From NCBI GenBank assembly GCA_017445385.1, contig JAFSUG010000023.1, positions 62,001 to 126,000 of the forward strand: a stretch of 64,000 bases of DNA, given 5' to 3'. The stretch is from Oscillospiraceae bacterium (GTDB lineage Bacteria > Bacillota > Clostridia > Oscillospirales > Oscillospiraceae). A model generated the notes under the pieces. It was not told the origin of the DNA. It worked only from the letters and a program-made list of their open reading frames with translations, and made no database searches. A program made the position numbers and the translations under genes. Below are positions 8,922 through 17,270 of the stretch, piece after piece. Each line of letters opens with the position of its first letter. Position 1 is the first letter of the stretch.

Positions 8922-9371
8922 TTATTGCACGTACAGCCGCACGAGCGCGACTTCGGTTTTTTCGAACGTGACGGCTTCTTCGCCGTGCTGAATCGTAACG
9001 TCGCCGTCGTGATAGGCGGCAAGCGTGCCGATAAATTCCTTTGCGCCGCCGCGCGGCCGATAGAGCTTTACAAGCACCTGTGCGCCGAGAAACTGCTCAA
9101 AATCGGACGGACGCTTCAGCGGCCGTTCCAGCCCTGCCGAGCAGACCTCGAAGTGGTAGCTTTCCGCAATCGGGTCTTTCTCATCGAGAATGGGGTCCAC
9201 CGCGCGCGAGATCGCCTCGCAATCGGTGATGTTTACGCCGCCGTCCTTGTCGATATACAGCCGCAGGAACCAGTCGCCGCCCTCGCGGACGTATTCAACG
9301 TCCCAAAGCGTGCAGCCGTGTTCGAGGACGACCGGTTCGGCAAAGGCGCGGACCTGATCGGTTATCTTCAA
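8922..9371 (-). CDS. rimP: Ribosome maturation factor RimP
   Basis: Assists assembly of the central pseudoknot and S12 incorporation in the 30S subunit. Visible: LEHGCTLWDVEYVREGGDWFLRL in two adjacent pieces (first strand and helix), ISRAVDPILDEKDPI and the signature EVCSAGLERPLKRPSDF, then the C-terminal SH3-like domain. I choose the TTG at 9371: GGAGAGG lies 7 bases upstream and the 149-aa product matches the family. An in-frame ATG at 9416 would translate through the stable leader hairpin and add 15 residues unlike the family. Confidence 0.93.
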   Translation of the reverse strand: MKITDQVRAFAEPVVLEHGCTLWDVEYVREGGDWFLRLYIDKDGGVNITDCEAISRAVDPILDEKDPIAESYHFEVCSAGLERPLKRPSDFEQFLGAQVLVKLYRPRGGAKEFIGTLAAYHDGDVTIQHGEEAVTFEKTEVALVRLYVQ

Positions 9372-9392
9372 AAAATCCTCTCCAATCAGCAA

Positions 9393-9422
9393 GAATGAGT
9401 GGGGAACGAACCCCACTCATTC
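9393..9422 (-). promoter_or_regulatory. Leader hairpin of the rimP-ribF operon
   Basis: A 12-bp perfect stem (GAATGAGTGGGG / CCCCACTCATTC) with a 6-nt loop lies in the predicted 5' untranslated region, about 20 nt after the inferred transcription start and 21 nt before the TTG of rimP. It has no good T-run, so it is not a simple terminator. It shares GGTTCGTT-CCCC with the hairpin after infB. Candidate stabiliser or target of feedback control by an operon product such as NusA; this is inference. Confidence 0.55.
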
Positions 9423-9446
9423 AGCGTCATCAGTCTTACAAAACGA

Positions 9447-9475
9447 ATCTTATCACATTTATTTATATATTGCAA
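9447..9475 (-). promoter_or_regulatory. Promoter of the rimP-nusA-infB-ribF operon
   Basis: On the minus strand TTGCAA (9470-9475) and TAAGAT (9447-9452) are 17 bases apart, in a very AT-rich stretch. Transcription would start near 9440, giving a leader of about 70 nt that contains the 9393-9422 hairpin. Confidence 0.75.
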
Positions 9476-9566
9476 GAGAAAAAAATAAAAAAATAGAAAA
9501 AAGAAGCGCAAATTTGATCGAAAAAGTTTTTTTGAAAAGGTGATACAAAATAATCCCGTTTTATGC

Positions 9567-9572
9567 TATACT
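9567..9572 (+). promoter_or_regulatory. -10 box for the membrane-protein gene
   Basis: TATACT is preceded by TATGC and followed 33 bases later by the ATG at 9605. The matching -35 position (TACAAA, 9544-9549, 17-base spacer) is weak. It is divergent from the rimP promoter. Confidence 0.45.
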
Positions 9573-9604
9573 CTGTTTCAGAAATGAATTGGGAGCGTGT
9601 TGCA

Positions 9605-10339
9605 ATGAAAAAACACGGTTTACTGCTGCCGGCTGCGCTCTGCGCGGCGGCGATCGGATTTGTTTTGCGGCTGCTGCAGCTGCAGGAAGCGGCGCAATCC
9701 GGAGGCCTGCCCGAGGGCGGCGGATGGATCATCCTTGCGGCGTGGAGCGTGCTCTTTGCTGCTTTTGCGGTGTTTTCCGTTCGGAAGATTCCGGAAAAGA
9801 CGGCGTATAACGAGCTTTATAAGAATCATTTGCTTACAACCGTGCTGTCCGTGCTGGCTGCAGGGCTGATCCTTGCGGCGAACGTTTATCCGCTGCTTGC
9901 CGCGGATGGCATTGCGCCGGCGGAGCTGCTGTTTGCGCGGATCGATTCGATTCTCGGCATTGCGGCGGCGCTTTCCGTTGTTGCGGCGGCTGCCGCGCTG
10001 CGCAAAGGGGCGAAACCCGGCGCGTGGACAACGCTTGTGCCTACGCTGTTTTTGCTTGTGAATCTCGTTTTGAATTTCCGCCGCTGGAGCGTAGACCCCA
10101 TTGCGCTGGATTACTGCTATAAGCTGTTTTTCAGCATTGCCTCCATGCTCGGCGTTTACTATTGCGGCGGCTTTTTGTTCGATAAAGGGAAGCGGCGCGT
10201 CAGCGCGGCGTGGTGCCTGCTCGGTGTTTATTTCGGCGGCGTAACGCTTGCCGACGGCGGCCTGCAGCACTGCCTGCTCACCGGTGGCTTGATGCTGCTT
10301 TTGATGTTCAATCTGATACAGCTTTTGCGCGCAGAATAA
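9605..10339 (+). CDS. Polytopic membrane protein of unknown function
   Basis: I do not recognise the family. The 244-aa product is very hydrophobic, with about seven predicted membrane helices (for example LLLPAALCAAAIGFVLRLL, WIILAAWSVLFAAFAVFSV, LTTVLSVLAAGLILAANVY, LGIAAALSVVAAAAAL and VPTLFLLVNLVLNF). There is no signal peptide separate from the first helix. I take the ATG at 9605 with GGGAG 9 bases upstream, because the in-frame ATG at 9563 lies at the -10 box. It is a single gene closed by a strong terminator. Role and substrate cannot be stated. Confidence 0.7.
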   Translation: MKKHGLLLPAALCAAAIGFVLRLLQLQEAAQSGGLPEGGGWIILAAWSVLFAAFAVFSVRKIPEKTAYNELYKNHLLTTVLSVLAAGLILAANVYPLLAADGIAPAELLFARIDSILGIAAALSVVAAAAALRKGAKPGAWTTLVPTLFLLVNLVLNFRRWSVDPIALDYCYKLFFSIASMLGVYYCGGFLFDKGKRRVSAAWCLLGVYFGGVTLADGGLQHCLLTGGLMLLLMFNLIQLLRAE

Positions 10340-10349
10340 AAGAAAAACC

Positions 10350-10385
10350 ATCGCCCGATTGAATTGTCAATCGGGCGATTTTTTT
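10350..10385 (+). terminator. Intrinsic terminator
   Basis: A 12-bp stem (ATCGCCCGATTG / CAATCGGGCGAT) with a 6-nt loop is followed by six T's. It ends the membrane-protein gene immediately before the next promoter. Confidence 0.93.
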
Positions 10386-10388
10386 CGC

Positions 10389-10417
10389 TTGACAGATGGC
10401 TTGCTGCGGAGTATAGT
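10389..10417 (+). promoter_or_regulatory. Strong promoter of the cytidylyltransferase-permease unit
   Basis: TTGACA (10389-10394) and TATAGT (10412-10417) with a 17-base spacer. The leader to the TTG start is about 115 nt. It contains TTTCAT-N10-ATGAAA near the start point and a second copy of TGTTTCATAA further on, which could bind the HTH domain encoded by the first gene; this is inference. Confidence 0.8.
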
Positions 10418-10540
10418 TGTTTCATAACGCAAAACATGAAAATAATTCTGAAACAAAAACGCGCCGTAAACAGGGTGAATAGCGGCGGGGAATGTTTCAT
10501 AAAAAGAATAAATATGGAATACGAAAACAGAGGTGCGGCT

Positions 10541-11431
10541 TTGAAACTTTCAAAAAAAGCGTTTGATGTTTTGGTTGCGCTTGCGGAGGCGGAAGGCGCG
10601 CTCAGCCAGCGCCGAATCGGCGAACGGACGGGACTTTCGCCCAGTACCGTCAACCGCCAGCTGAAAGAGCTTACGGAGAGCGGATTTGCAAAAGACGGCG
10701 CGATCACGAAGCGCGGCATCGACGCGCTGGAGCCTTATGCCGTGAAGCGCGCGGTTTTCCTTGCGGCAGGCGTCGGTTCGCGGCTGCTGCCGATCACGCT
10801 CAATACGCCGAAGCCGCTCGTGCGCGTACATGGCAAGCAGATGCTCGATGGCTTGATCGAGGCGTGCTGCAGCATCGGGATTGCGGAGATCTACGTTGTG
10901 CGCGGCTATCTTGCCGAGCAGTTCGATCAGCTGAAATACAAGTATCCGGCGATCCGCTTTATTGAGAACCCGGTTTACAACGAAACGAACAACATTTCCT
11001 CGGCGCTCGCAGCGCGGGATTTGCTGCAAAACGCCTACGTTTTCGAATCGGATCTGATCCTGCATAATCCGAAGGTTCTTACAAAATACCATTATTCGTC
11101 CGATTTTCTCGGCGTTAAGGTTGCGAGAAGCGATGATTGGTGCTTCACGGTGAAAGATGGAATCATTACCGAGGAAAAGTTCGGCGGGCTCGATTGCTAT
11201 CAGATGGTCGGCATCTCCTACTGGGATGCGGACAGCGGCAAAAAACTCGCCGAGCATATTGAGGCGGCGTATGCGATGCCGGGCGGCAAGGAACGCTTTT
11301 GGGAGCAGGTTCCGCTTTCGGTATTTCCGAAGCAGTATTCCGTTGCGATCCGTCCGTGTGAATTGGCGGACGTATCGGAGATCGATACGTTGCGCGAACT
11401 GAAGCAAATCGATAAAACCTACGATATTTGA
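10541..11431 (+). CDS. Winged-HTH fused to LicC-like nucleotidyltransferase
   Basis: Two domains. Residues 1-65 form a MarR-type winged helix (SQRRIGERTGLSPSTVNRQL as recognition region). Residues 66-297 form a sugar-nucleotide-type transferase with the signature AVFLAAGVGSRLLPITLNTP and the PKPLVRVHGKQML block, closest in layout to LicC CTP:phosphocholine cytidylyltransferases. It would couple CTP to a small phosphorylated amino alcohol or similar group. I choose the TTG at 10541 because AGAGGTG is 6-7 bases before it; the in-frame ATG at 10514 has no ribosome site. The domain fusion and the permease next door suggest a self-regulated uptake and activation unit. No LicA kinase or LicD transferase is in the window. 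Confidence 0.75.
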   Translation: MKLSKKAFDVLVALAEAEGALSQRRIGERTGLSPSTVNRQLKELTESGFAKDGAITKRGIDALEPYAVKRAVFLAAGVGSRLLPITLNTPKPLVRVHGKQMLDGLIEACCSIGIAEIYVVRGYLAEQFDQLKYKYPAIRFIENPVYNETNNISSALAARDLLQNAYVFESDLILHNPKVLTKYHYSSDFLGVKVARSDDWCFTVKDGIITEEKFGGLDCYQMVGISYWDADSGKKLAEHIEAAYAMPGGKERFWEQVPLSVFPKQYSVAIRPCELADVSEIDTLRELKQIDKTYDI

Positions 11432-11445
11432 AAAGGAGAACTGTT

Positions 11446-12927
11446 ATGCGCAATACTTCCGAAGAAGGTCAGGGGCTGAAACGGCAGCTCAACCCGATGC
11501 ACGTTTGGGCGATCGCGTTCGGCTGCATCATCGGCTGGGGCTCGTTTATCAATCCCGGCAAAAAATTCCTGCCCAATTCCGGCGTTGCCGGAACGGCAAT
11601 CGCCATGCTGCTCGGCGCGCTGGTTATGATCATCATCGCCTTCAGCTATGCGTATCTGATTCCGAAATACCCCAAGGCCGGCGGCGAATTTACGTTCACG
11701 AAAAACAGCTACGGCAAAACCGCCGCGTATTTCTGCGGCTGGTTCCTGGTTGCGGCGTATCTCACCAACGTGCCGATGAACTCCACCGCGATCGGCTTGA
11801 TCGTTGACGGACTCGACGGTCCTGCCGATATTCTGAAATTCGGCTTCCATTATACAATTGCCGGCTTTGACGTCTATATGGGCGAGATGCTCTTTGCAAT
11901 GGCGATTCTGATCCTGTTCGGCGTGCTGAATATCCTCGGCGTTAAGAAAGCCGGCTTCGTGCAGACGGTGCTTGCCGCGTTGCTCGGCGTTTCTGTGATC
12001 ACGCTTACGGTCGCCGCGCTCATCAGCTCGAAGGCGTCGCTATCCAATCTTGCGCCGCTTTGGGGCTTTGATAAGTCCGCCGCGATTGAGGCGGCAACGA
12101 ACGGCACGTATACCTCGGTTGATGAATTCGCGCACAGCGGCTCGATGGGCATCGCCTCGGCAATCCTCGCAACGTTTGCCATCGCGCCGTGGGCGTTCGT
12201 CGGCTTCGATACGATCCCGCAGGCGGCTGAGGAGTTCAAGTTCTCCTATAAGAAAGTCAGCTTTATCATGATCATTGCGATTATTTTCGGCTGCTTCGTC
12301 TATACCGCGAACAATACGATCGCGGCTGCCGCGCTGCAGAATTGGCCCGATCTGATCGTCAACAGCGAGGGCACACCGTGGCTTCTGCTGACGGCGGCGG
12401 AGCGGCTGCTCGGCCTGCCGGGCAAAATTTTGGTTGGCGTTGCGGTTTCCTGCGCGGTGCTTTCGGGTATCATGGGCTTCTATCTTGCCTCCAGCCGCCT
12501 GATGTACTCGATGAGCCGCGACGGTTATCTGCCGGCAGTATTCGGCAAAGTGCATCCGAAATTCGGCACGCCCGTCAATGCGATGATCTTCTGCATCGTC
12601 ATCTCGCTTTCCGGCCCGATCCTCGGCAGAGAGGCGCTCGGCTGGTTTGTGGATATGTCCGCGATCGGCGCGTCAATCGGCTATTTCTTCACCTGCGCCG
12701 CAACGCTTACAACCATGAAGCGCGACGGCGACGGCAGCGCATTTTTGAAGATAATGGCGGTTGTCGGCGTGATCTTCTCGGTTGCGTTTATGGTTTTGCA
12801 GCTCATCCCGATCCCGGGCCTCAGCGGTGTGCATTTCGGCAAAGAAAGCTATATCATGCTCATTGTCTGGATCGTCCTCGGCGCAGCTTTTTATCTCAAA
12901 CAGCGCAAGCAATTCGCAACAGAATAA
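11446..12927 (+). CDS. APC-superfamily permease
   Basis: Amino acid-polyamine-organocation transporter, 493 aa with 12 predicted helices. The first helix carries the family glycine-rich turn GCIIGWGSFINPG, and helix 6 the AIAPWAFVGFDTIPQAAEEF motif. It would import a small organic cation or amino acid by proton or sodium symport or exchange. AAAGGAG precedes the ATG, 14 bp after the cytidylyltransferase gene. The neighbour suggests a substrate such as choline or ethanolamine, but the sequence alone does not decide this. Confidence 0.85.
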   Translation: MRNTSEEGQGLKRQLNPMHVWAIAFGCIIGWGSFINPGKKFLPNSGVAGTAIAMLLGALVMIIIAFSYAYLIPKYPKAGGEFTFTKNSYGKTAAYFCGWFLVAAYLTNVPMNSTAIGLIVDGLDGPADILKFGFHYTIAGFDVYMGEMLFAMAILILFGVLNILGVKKAGFVQTVLAALLGVSVITLTVAALISSKASLSNLAPLWGFDKSAAIEAATNGTYTSVDEFAHSGSMGIASAILATFAIAPWAFVGFDTIPQAAEEFKFSYKKVSFIMIIAIIFGCFVYTANNTIAAAALQNWPDLIVNSEGTPWLLLTAAERLLGLPGKILVGVAVSCAVLSGIMGFYLASSRLMYSMSRDGYLPAVFGKVHPKFGTPVNAMIFCIVISLSGPILGREALGWFVDMSAIGASIGYFFTCAATLTTMKRDGDGSAFLKIMAVVGVIFSVAFMVLQLIPIPGLSGVHFGKESYIMLIVWIVLGAAFYLKQRKQFATE

Positions 12928-12940
12928 GGCTTTTGATAAA

Positions 12941-12970
12941 AACGCGCAGATGCATACACATCTGCGCGTT
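12941..12970 (+). terminator. Intrinsic terminator after the permease
   Basis: A 12-bp stem (AACGCGCAGATG / CATCTGCGCGTT) with a 6-nt loop is followed by TCTTGTT, a moderate T-run. It isolates the permease unit from the polysaccharide operon. Confidence 0.8.
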
Positions 12971-13030
12971 TCTTGTTGATGTGCGTCATAGTAAAATTAC
13001 ACAAAAGTCTAAAAGAAACAAAGAATTTTA

Positions 13031-13059
13031 TTGACGAAAATCAATAAGCATTGTATGAT
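13031..13059 (+). promoter_or_regulatory. Promoter of the 39-gene polysaccharide operon
   Basis: TTGACG (13031-13036) and TATGAT (13054-13059) are 17 bases apart. The inferred start near 13066 gives a leader of about 80 nt. No other convincing promoter gap exists before 51,042, because no intergenic gap in between exceeds 25 bp. Confidence 0.75.
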
Positions 13060-13086
13060 TAAGATACCTATATATAAAATAAAATG

Positions 13087-13103
13087 GCGTGGTATGACAA
13101 CGC
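13087..13103 (+). promoter_or_regulatory. Small leader hairpin
   Basis: GCGT-GG, loop TATGA, C-A-ACGC: four pairs, one mismatch and one closing pair. It is the only clear structure in the leader of the 38-kb operon. Operons of this length often use a loading site for a specialised NusG-type antiterminator (RfaH, UpxY, LoaP); no such regulator gene and no GGCGGTAG ops sequence is seen here. Confidence 0.3.
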
Positions 13104-13145
13104 GCTGAAATCAAGCAAACCCTTATGGACGGAAAGGATCAAACA

Positions 13146-14855
13146 ATGGAACGGAACAAACAGGAAATTCGTATGGAATACGACCGCTGGCTCGCAAAAG
13201 TGAAGGATGAAAAGCTTTTGCGGGAGCTTCGGGCGATGGATGAATCGGCAACGGAGGACGCGTTCTACCGTGATCTCGAATTCGGAACGGCAGGCCTGCG
13301 CGGTGTGCTCGGCGCAGGCACGTACCGCATGAATCTCTATACCGTTGCGAAAACAACGCAGGGTATCGCAAACTATATGAACCGAAAATTTGACACGGCA
13401 CGGCGCAGTGTAGCCGTAGCGTTTGACAGCCGGATCCAGTCGGATGAGTTCTGCCGCGTCGTCTGCGAGGTGCTCTCCGCAAACGGGATCCGCGTTCACC
13501 GCTACGCGGAATTGATGCCTGTGCCGTGTTTGTCGTACGCGGTTCGCGCGCTCGGCTGCGCGGTTGGCGTTATGATCACAGCCAGCCATAACCCGGCGCA
13601 GTACAACGGCTACAAGGTCTACGGCTCGGACGGCTGCCAGATCCGGACCGAGGTTGCAAAAGAGATCCTCGGCGAGGTTGAGGCGGTGGACGAATTTGCC
13701 GACGTTCGGACGATGGACTATGACGAAGCGGTCAAGCAGGGGCTCGTTTCGCTGATCGGCGAGGAGATTTACACGGCGTTTACCGAGGAAGTGAAAAAGC
13801 GCTCCGTCCTCTTCGGCGATGAAATCAACCGCGACGTTGCGATTGTCTATTCGCCGCTGAACGGCGCAGGCAGAAAGCCGGTTATGCGCGCGCTTACGGA
13901 AACGGGCTTTACGAATATCACGGTCGTTAAGGAACAGGAAAACCCGGACGGCCATTTCCCGACCTGCCCGTACCCGAATCCGGAGATCCGCGAGGCGATG
14001 GCGCTCGGACTTTCCTATTGCGAAAAGCTCGGCGCGGATCTGCTGCTTGCAACCGATCCGGACTGCGACCGCTGCGGCGTTGCGGTGAAGGACGTGAAGG
14101 GACTTCGCGGAAAGCCCGGCGAATATACGCTGATGACCGGTAACGAAATGGGCATCTTGCTGCTCGACTTCATTTGCAGCCAGCGGAAAAAGCACGGCAA
14201 AATGCCGAACGATCCCGTGTTTGTAAAAACAATCGTCACAGCCGAGCTGACCGAGAAGATCGCGTCTTACTACGGCGTAAAAACCGTCAGCGTGCTGACC
14301 GGCTTCAAGTATATCGGCGAAGTGATCGGCAACCTCGAGCGCGAGGGCAAAGCCGACAGCTATATCTTCGGCTTTGAAGAGAGCTACGGCTATCTCAGCG
14401 GATCGCACGTGCGCGATAAAGACGCCGTTAACGCATCGTATCTCTTCTGCGAGATGTTCGCCTATTATAAAACGCGCGACGTCAGCCTGCCGGAGCGTCT
14501 TGCCGAAATTTACGCGCAGTTCGGCTACAGCCTGCAAACGCTGCACAGCTTCCAGTTTGAGGGCAGCGCCGGCATGACGAAGATGAAAACCATCATGAAG
14601 GATCTGCGCGGCGGCGTTGATGCCATCGGCGGATTCAAGGTGGAATCGGTGCTGGACTACGCAAACGGCGTGAACGGACTGCCGAAGGCGGACGTGCTCA
14701 CGTTCCGTCTGGAGGGCGGCAACACCGCGCTCGTCCGCCCGAGCGGCACCGAGCCGAAGCTCAAAGCATACCTGTTCGTCACTGCGCCGCAGGAGGCTGC
14801 GGCGCGTGAGATCGAGAAAAAAATATCCGAGGATTTGAAGGCGCGTTTTGCCTGA
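13146..14855 (+). CDS. pgcA: Phosphoglucomutase/phosphomannomutase
   Basis: Interconverts hexose 6-phosphate and hexose 1-phosphate, feeding glucose-1-phosphate to rfbA. 569 aa, the size of the alpha-phosphoglucomutase (PgcA) group. All four family loops are present: catalytic phosphoserine in TASHNP, metal loop DPDCDRCGV, sugar loop FGFEESYGYLSG and phosphate loop RPSGTEPKLKAYL. I use the ATG at 13146 (AAAGGA 8 bases upstream) rather than the ATG at 13125. First gene of the operon. Confidence 0.92.
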   Translation: MERNKQEIRMEYDRWLAKVKDEKLLRELRAMDESATEDAFYRDLEFGTAGLRGVLGAGTYRMNLYTVAKTTQGIANYMNRKFDTARRSVAVAFDSRIQSDEFCRVVCEVLSANGIRVHRYAELMPVPCLSYAVRALGCAVGVMITASHNPAQYNGYKVYGSDGCQIRTEVAKEILGEVEAVDEFADVRTMDYDEAVKQGLVSLIGEEIYTAFTEEVKKRSVLFGDEINRDVAIVYSPLNGAGRKPVMRALTETGFTNITVVKEQENPDGHFPTCPYPNPEIREAMALGLSYCEKLGADLLLATDPDCDRCGVAVKDVKGLRGKPGEYTLMTGNEMGILLLDFICSQRKKHGKMPNDPVFVKTIVTAELTEKIASYYGVKTVSVLTGFKYIGEVIGNLEREGKADSYIFGFEESYGYLSGSHVRDKDAVNASYLFCEMFAYYKTRDVSLPERLAEIYAQFGYSLQTLHSFQFEGSAGMTKMKTIMKDLRGGVDAIGGFKVESVLDYANGVNGLPKADVLTFRLEGGNTALVRPSGTEPKLKAYLFVTAPQEAAAREIEKKISEDLKARFA

Positions 14856-14880
14856 GAGAACCAAAGGGAGGAGCAACGCC

Positions 14881-16050
14881 ATGAAACCCGTTTCCTTTCA
14901 GAACAACGGAAAGCTGAAGCTGCTGATCATCGTCGGCACGCGTCCGGAGATCATCCGCCTTGCGGCGGTGATCAAAAAATGCCGCAAGTATTTCGATACG
15001 ATCCTTGCGCATACCGGTCAGAACTATGATTACAATCTCAACGGCGTATTCTTCCGCGATCTCGGCATCGCCGATCCGGAGATCTATATGGATGCCGTCG
15101 GAAGCGACCTCGGCGAAACGATGGGCAATATTATCGCCAAATCATATCAGCTTATGGCGGAAATCAAGCCGGATGCGCTGCTTGTCCTCGGCGATACGAA
15201 TTCGTGCCTGTCCGCAATCGGCGCGAAGCGGCTGCATATCCCGATCTTCCATATGGAAGCCGGCAACCGCTGTAAGGACGAATGCCTGCCCGAGGAGACG
15301 AACCGCCGCATCGTGGATATCATCTCGGACGTGAACCTTGCCTATACGGAGCACGCGCGGCGGTATCTCGCCGAATGCGGGCTTCCGAAAGAGCGCACGT
15401 TCGTTACCGGCTCGCCGATGGCGGAGGTGCTGCGCGAGAATCTCAAAGCGATTGAAGCATCGGACGTGCATCAGCGGCTTGGGCTCCAAAAAGGCAAATA
15501 TATTCTGCTTTCCGCGCATCGGGAAGAGAATATCGATACGGAAAAGAATTTCGTGAGCTTGTTTTCTGCCGTGAACCGCATGGCGGAAGCTTACGATCTG
15601 CCGATCCTCTATTCCTGCCATCCGCGCAGCAAAAAGCGGCTCGAATCGACCGGCTTTAAGCTGGATTCCCGCGTAATTCGACATGAACCGCTCGGTTTCC
15701 ACGATTATAATTGCCTGCAGATGAACGCGTTTGCCGTGGTTTCCGATTCCGGAACGCTGCCGGAAGAGGCAAGCTTTTTCGCTTCGATCGGCAAGCCGTT
15801 CCCGGCGGTCTGCATCCGCACGAGCACCGAGCGCCCCGAGGCGCTGGACAAGGGCTGCTTCGTCCTCGCCGGCATCGAAGGCGAAGGACTTCTGCAGGCG
15901 GTTGCGCTGGCGGTAGAAATGGTGAAAAACAGCGATAACGGCATTCCCGTTCCCGACTATACGGATGAAAACGTTTCGGATAAGGTGGTCAAACTGATCC
16001 AGTCCTATACCGGCGTTGTCAATAAAATGGTTTGGAGAAAGAGCGAATGA
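14881..16050 (+). CDS. capG: UDP-sugar 2-epimerase, CapG/FnlC type
   Basis: Last enzyme for UDP-N-acetyl-L-fucosamine: inverts C2 of UDP-2-acetamido-2,6-dideoxy-L-talose. 389 aa with the WecB-family fold: VGTRPEIIRLAAVI near the start, HTGQNYDYNLNGVFF, GDTNSCLSAIGAKR, HMEAGNRC and SAHREENID. The longer NYDYNLN and SCLSAI blocks resemble CapG/FnlC rather than plain UDP-GlcNAc 2-epimerase, and the window also encodes CapE and CapF, the two preceding enzymes. GGGAGGAG lies 6 bases before the ATG. Plain UDP-ManNAc formation remains the alternative. Confidence 0.85.
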   Translation: MKPVSFQNNGKLKLLIIVGTRPEIIRLAAVIKKCRKYFDTILAHTGQNYDYNLNGVFFRDLGIADPEIYMDAVGSDLGETMGNIIAKSYQLMAEIKPDALLVLGDTNSCLSAIGAKRLHIPIFHMEAGNRCKDECLPEETNRRIVDIISDVNLAYTEHARRYLAECGLPKERTFVTGSPMAEVLRENLKAIEASDVHQRLGLQKGKYILLSAHREENIDTEKNFVSLFSAVNRMAEAYDLPILYSCHPRSKKRLESTGFKLDSRVIRHEPLGFHDYNCLQMNAFAVVSDSGTLPEEASFFASIGKPFPAVCIRTSTERPEALDKGCFVLAGIEGEGLLQAVALAVEMVKNSDNGIPVPDYTDENVSDKVVKLIQSYTGVVNKMVWRKSE

Positions 16051-17249
16051 TCACAGGCGCGCAAAAAACGCTCTGCGCATTGCTTGCCCGCGCGCTGTTC
16101 GGCGTTTCGGAGCCGCTGGAGGAACCGGACTGGCGCGCCGTTATGGAAGAAGCGCAGGCGCAGTCGGTCACGCTCCTTGCACTGCGTGCGCTGAAGCCGG
16201 AGGAGATCGCGCCGGAGGTTTATCAGCAGTGGGAACAGCGTGCAAATCAGATGCTTGTGAATAACCTCCGCGTTATTCATAACCATGCGCTGCTGCATCG
16301 CTGGCTCACCGAGGCGGAGATTCCCTATGTGATTTTGAAAGGCTGCGCTTCGGCATCGTATTATCCCGTGCCGGAATACCGGCAGATGGGCGACGTTGAT
16401 TTTCTCGTTTCCCCGGATGACGTTTCGCGCGCCGGAGCGGTTCTTTCGGCGCAGGGCCTTTCCGATTGGAATGAGCCGCATGAATGCCATGTGGTCTATA
16501 AGGGCAAGACGATGCATTATGAGCTGCATTATGGTTTGCCCGGTATGCCGGCGGGGAAACCCGGCGAACGAGTCAAGGCGCTTACGGCGGACTTGCTTGA
16601 AGCAGCAAAACTGAACGAAAACGGCGAAATGCTGCTGCCGAGCGCGCTGCATCATGGGATCATTCTGCTGCTGCATACGTGCCATCATCTCACGGGCGAG
16701 GGCGTCGGCCTGCGCCATCTGTGCGATTGGGCGGTCTTCCTCAATTCGATGGAAGACAGCGCGTTTTGCGAGCTGTTTGAAGAAAAGATGAAAGCGGTCG
16801 GACTCTGGCAGTTTGCGAAAGTGCTGACGCGCTGCTGCAGGCAGTATCTCAAATGCCCGGCAGGCGCATGGGCGGATGATGCGGATTTGGCACTCTCCGA
16901 TGCGCTGATGGAGGACATCCTTGCCGGCGGCAACTTCGGCAAGAAAGATCAGCAGCGTATCAACCAGGCGTATCTGATCTCCAACCGCGGTAAATCCGGC
17001 GTTTCGGAGGGCAGTCTGCTGAAGCAGTTTGCCGCTTCGATGAACAACGTCGTTTATACAAAATGGGAAAAAAGCAAAAAGTGGAAGGTGCTTCTGCCTG
17101 CCGGATGGGTCTGGTTCGGTGCGAAACGCGCAGTTCAGATCGCGCAGGGCAAGCGCCCCGCGCTGAGCGGAACACTGCTGCAAGGCGCGGCGGAGCGCCG
17201 CGCGCTTTATAGCCGGCTGGAGCTTTATCAGCCGAACGATCCCCAATAA
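16047..17249 (+). CDS. Nucleotidyltransferase-fold protein (NTP_transf_5-like)
   Basis: 400-aa protein of the uncharacterised nucleotidyltransferase group often found in Gram-positive polysaccharide clusters. The core (about residues 95-200) shows PYVILKGCASASYY and RQMGDVDFLVSPDD, with the paired acidic residues GDVDFLV that bind metal in this fold, and HECHVVYKG then HYELHYGLPG. The rest is helical (HLTGEGVGLRHLCDWAVFL). Substrate unknown. The ATG overlaps the epimerase stop (ATGA). Confidence 0.75.
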   Translation: MITGAQKTLCALLARALFGVSEPLEEPDWRAVMEEAQAQSVTLLALRALKPEEIAPEVYQQWEQRANQMLVNNLRVIHNHALLHRWLTEAEIPYVILKGCASASYYPVPEYRQMGDVDFLVSPDDVSRAGAVLSAQGLSDWNEPHECHVVYKGKTMHYELHYGLPGMPAGKPGERVKALTADLLEAAKLNENGEMLLPSALHHGIILLLHTCHHLTGEGVGLRHLCDWAVFLNSMEDSAFCELFEEKMKAVGLWQFAKVLTRCCRQYLKCPAGAWADDADLALSDALMEDILAGGNFGKKDQQRINQAYLISNRGKSGVSEGSLLKQFAASMNNVVYTKWEKSKKWKVLLPAGWVWFGAKRAVQIAQGKRPALSGTLLQGAAERRALYSRLELYQPNDPQ

Positions 17250-17270
17250 TGCTTGAGAGGGTGGCGTTCT

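Noticed and set aside
13060..13145. ops/JUMPstart element (GGCGGTAG) in the leader of the long operon
   Set aside because: Only GGCGTGG is found; the core does not match.
13068..14882. Open frame of 604 codons on the minus strand opposite the phosphomutase
   Set aside because: Antisense shadow; all four mutase motifs are on the plus strand.
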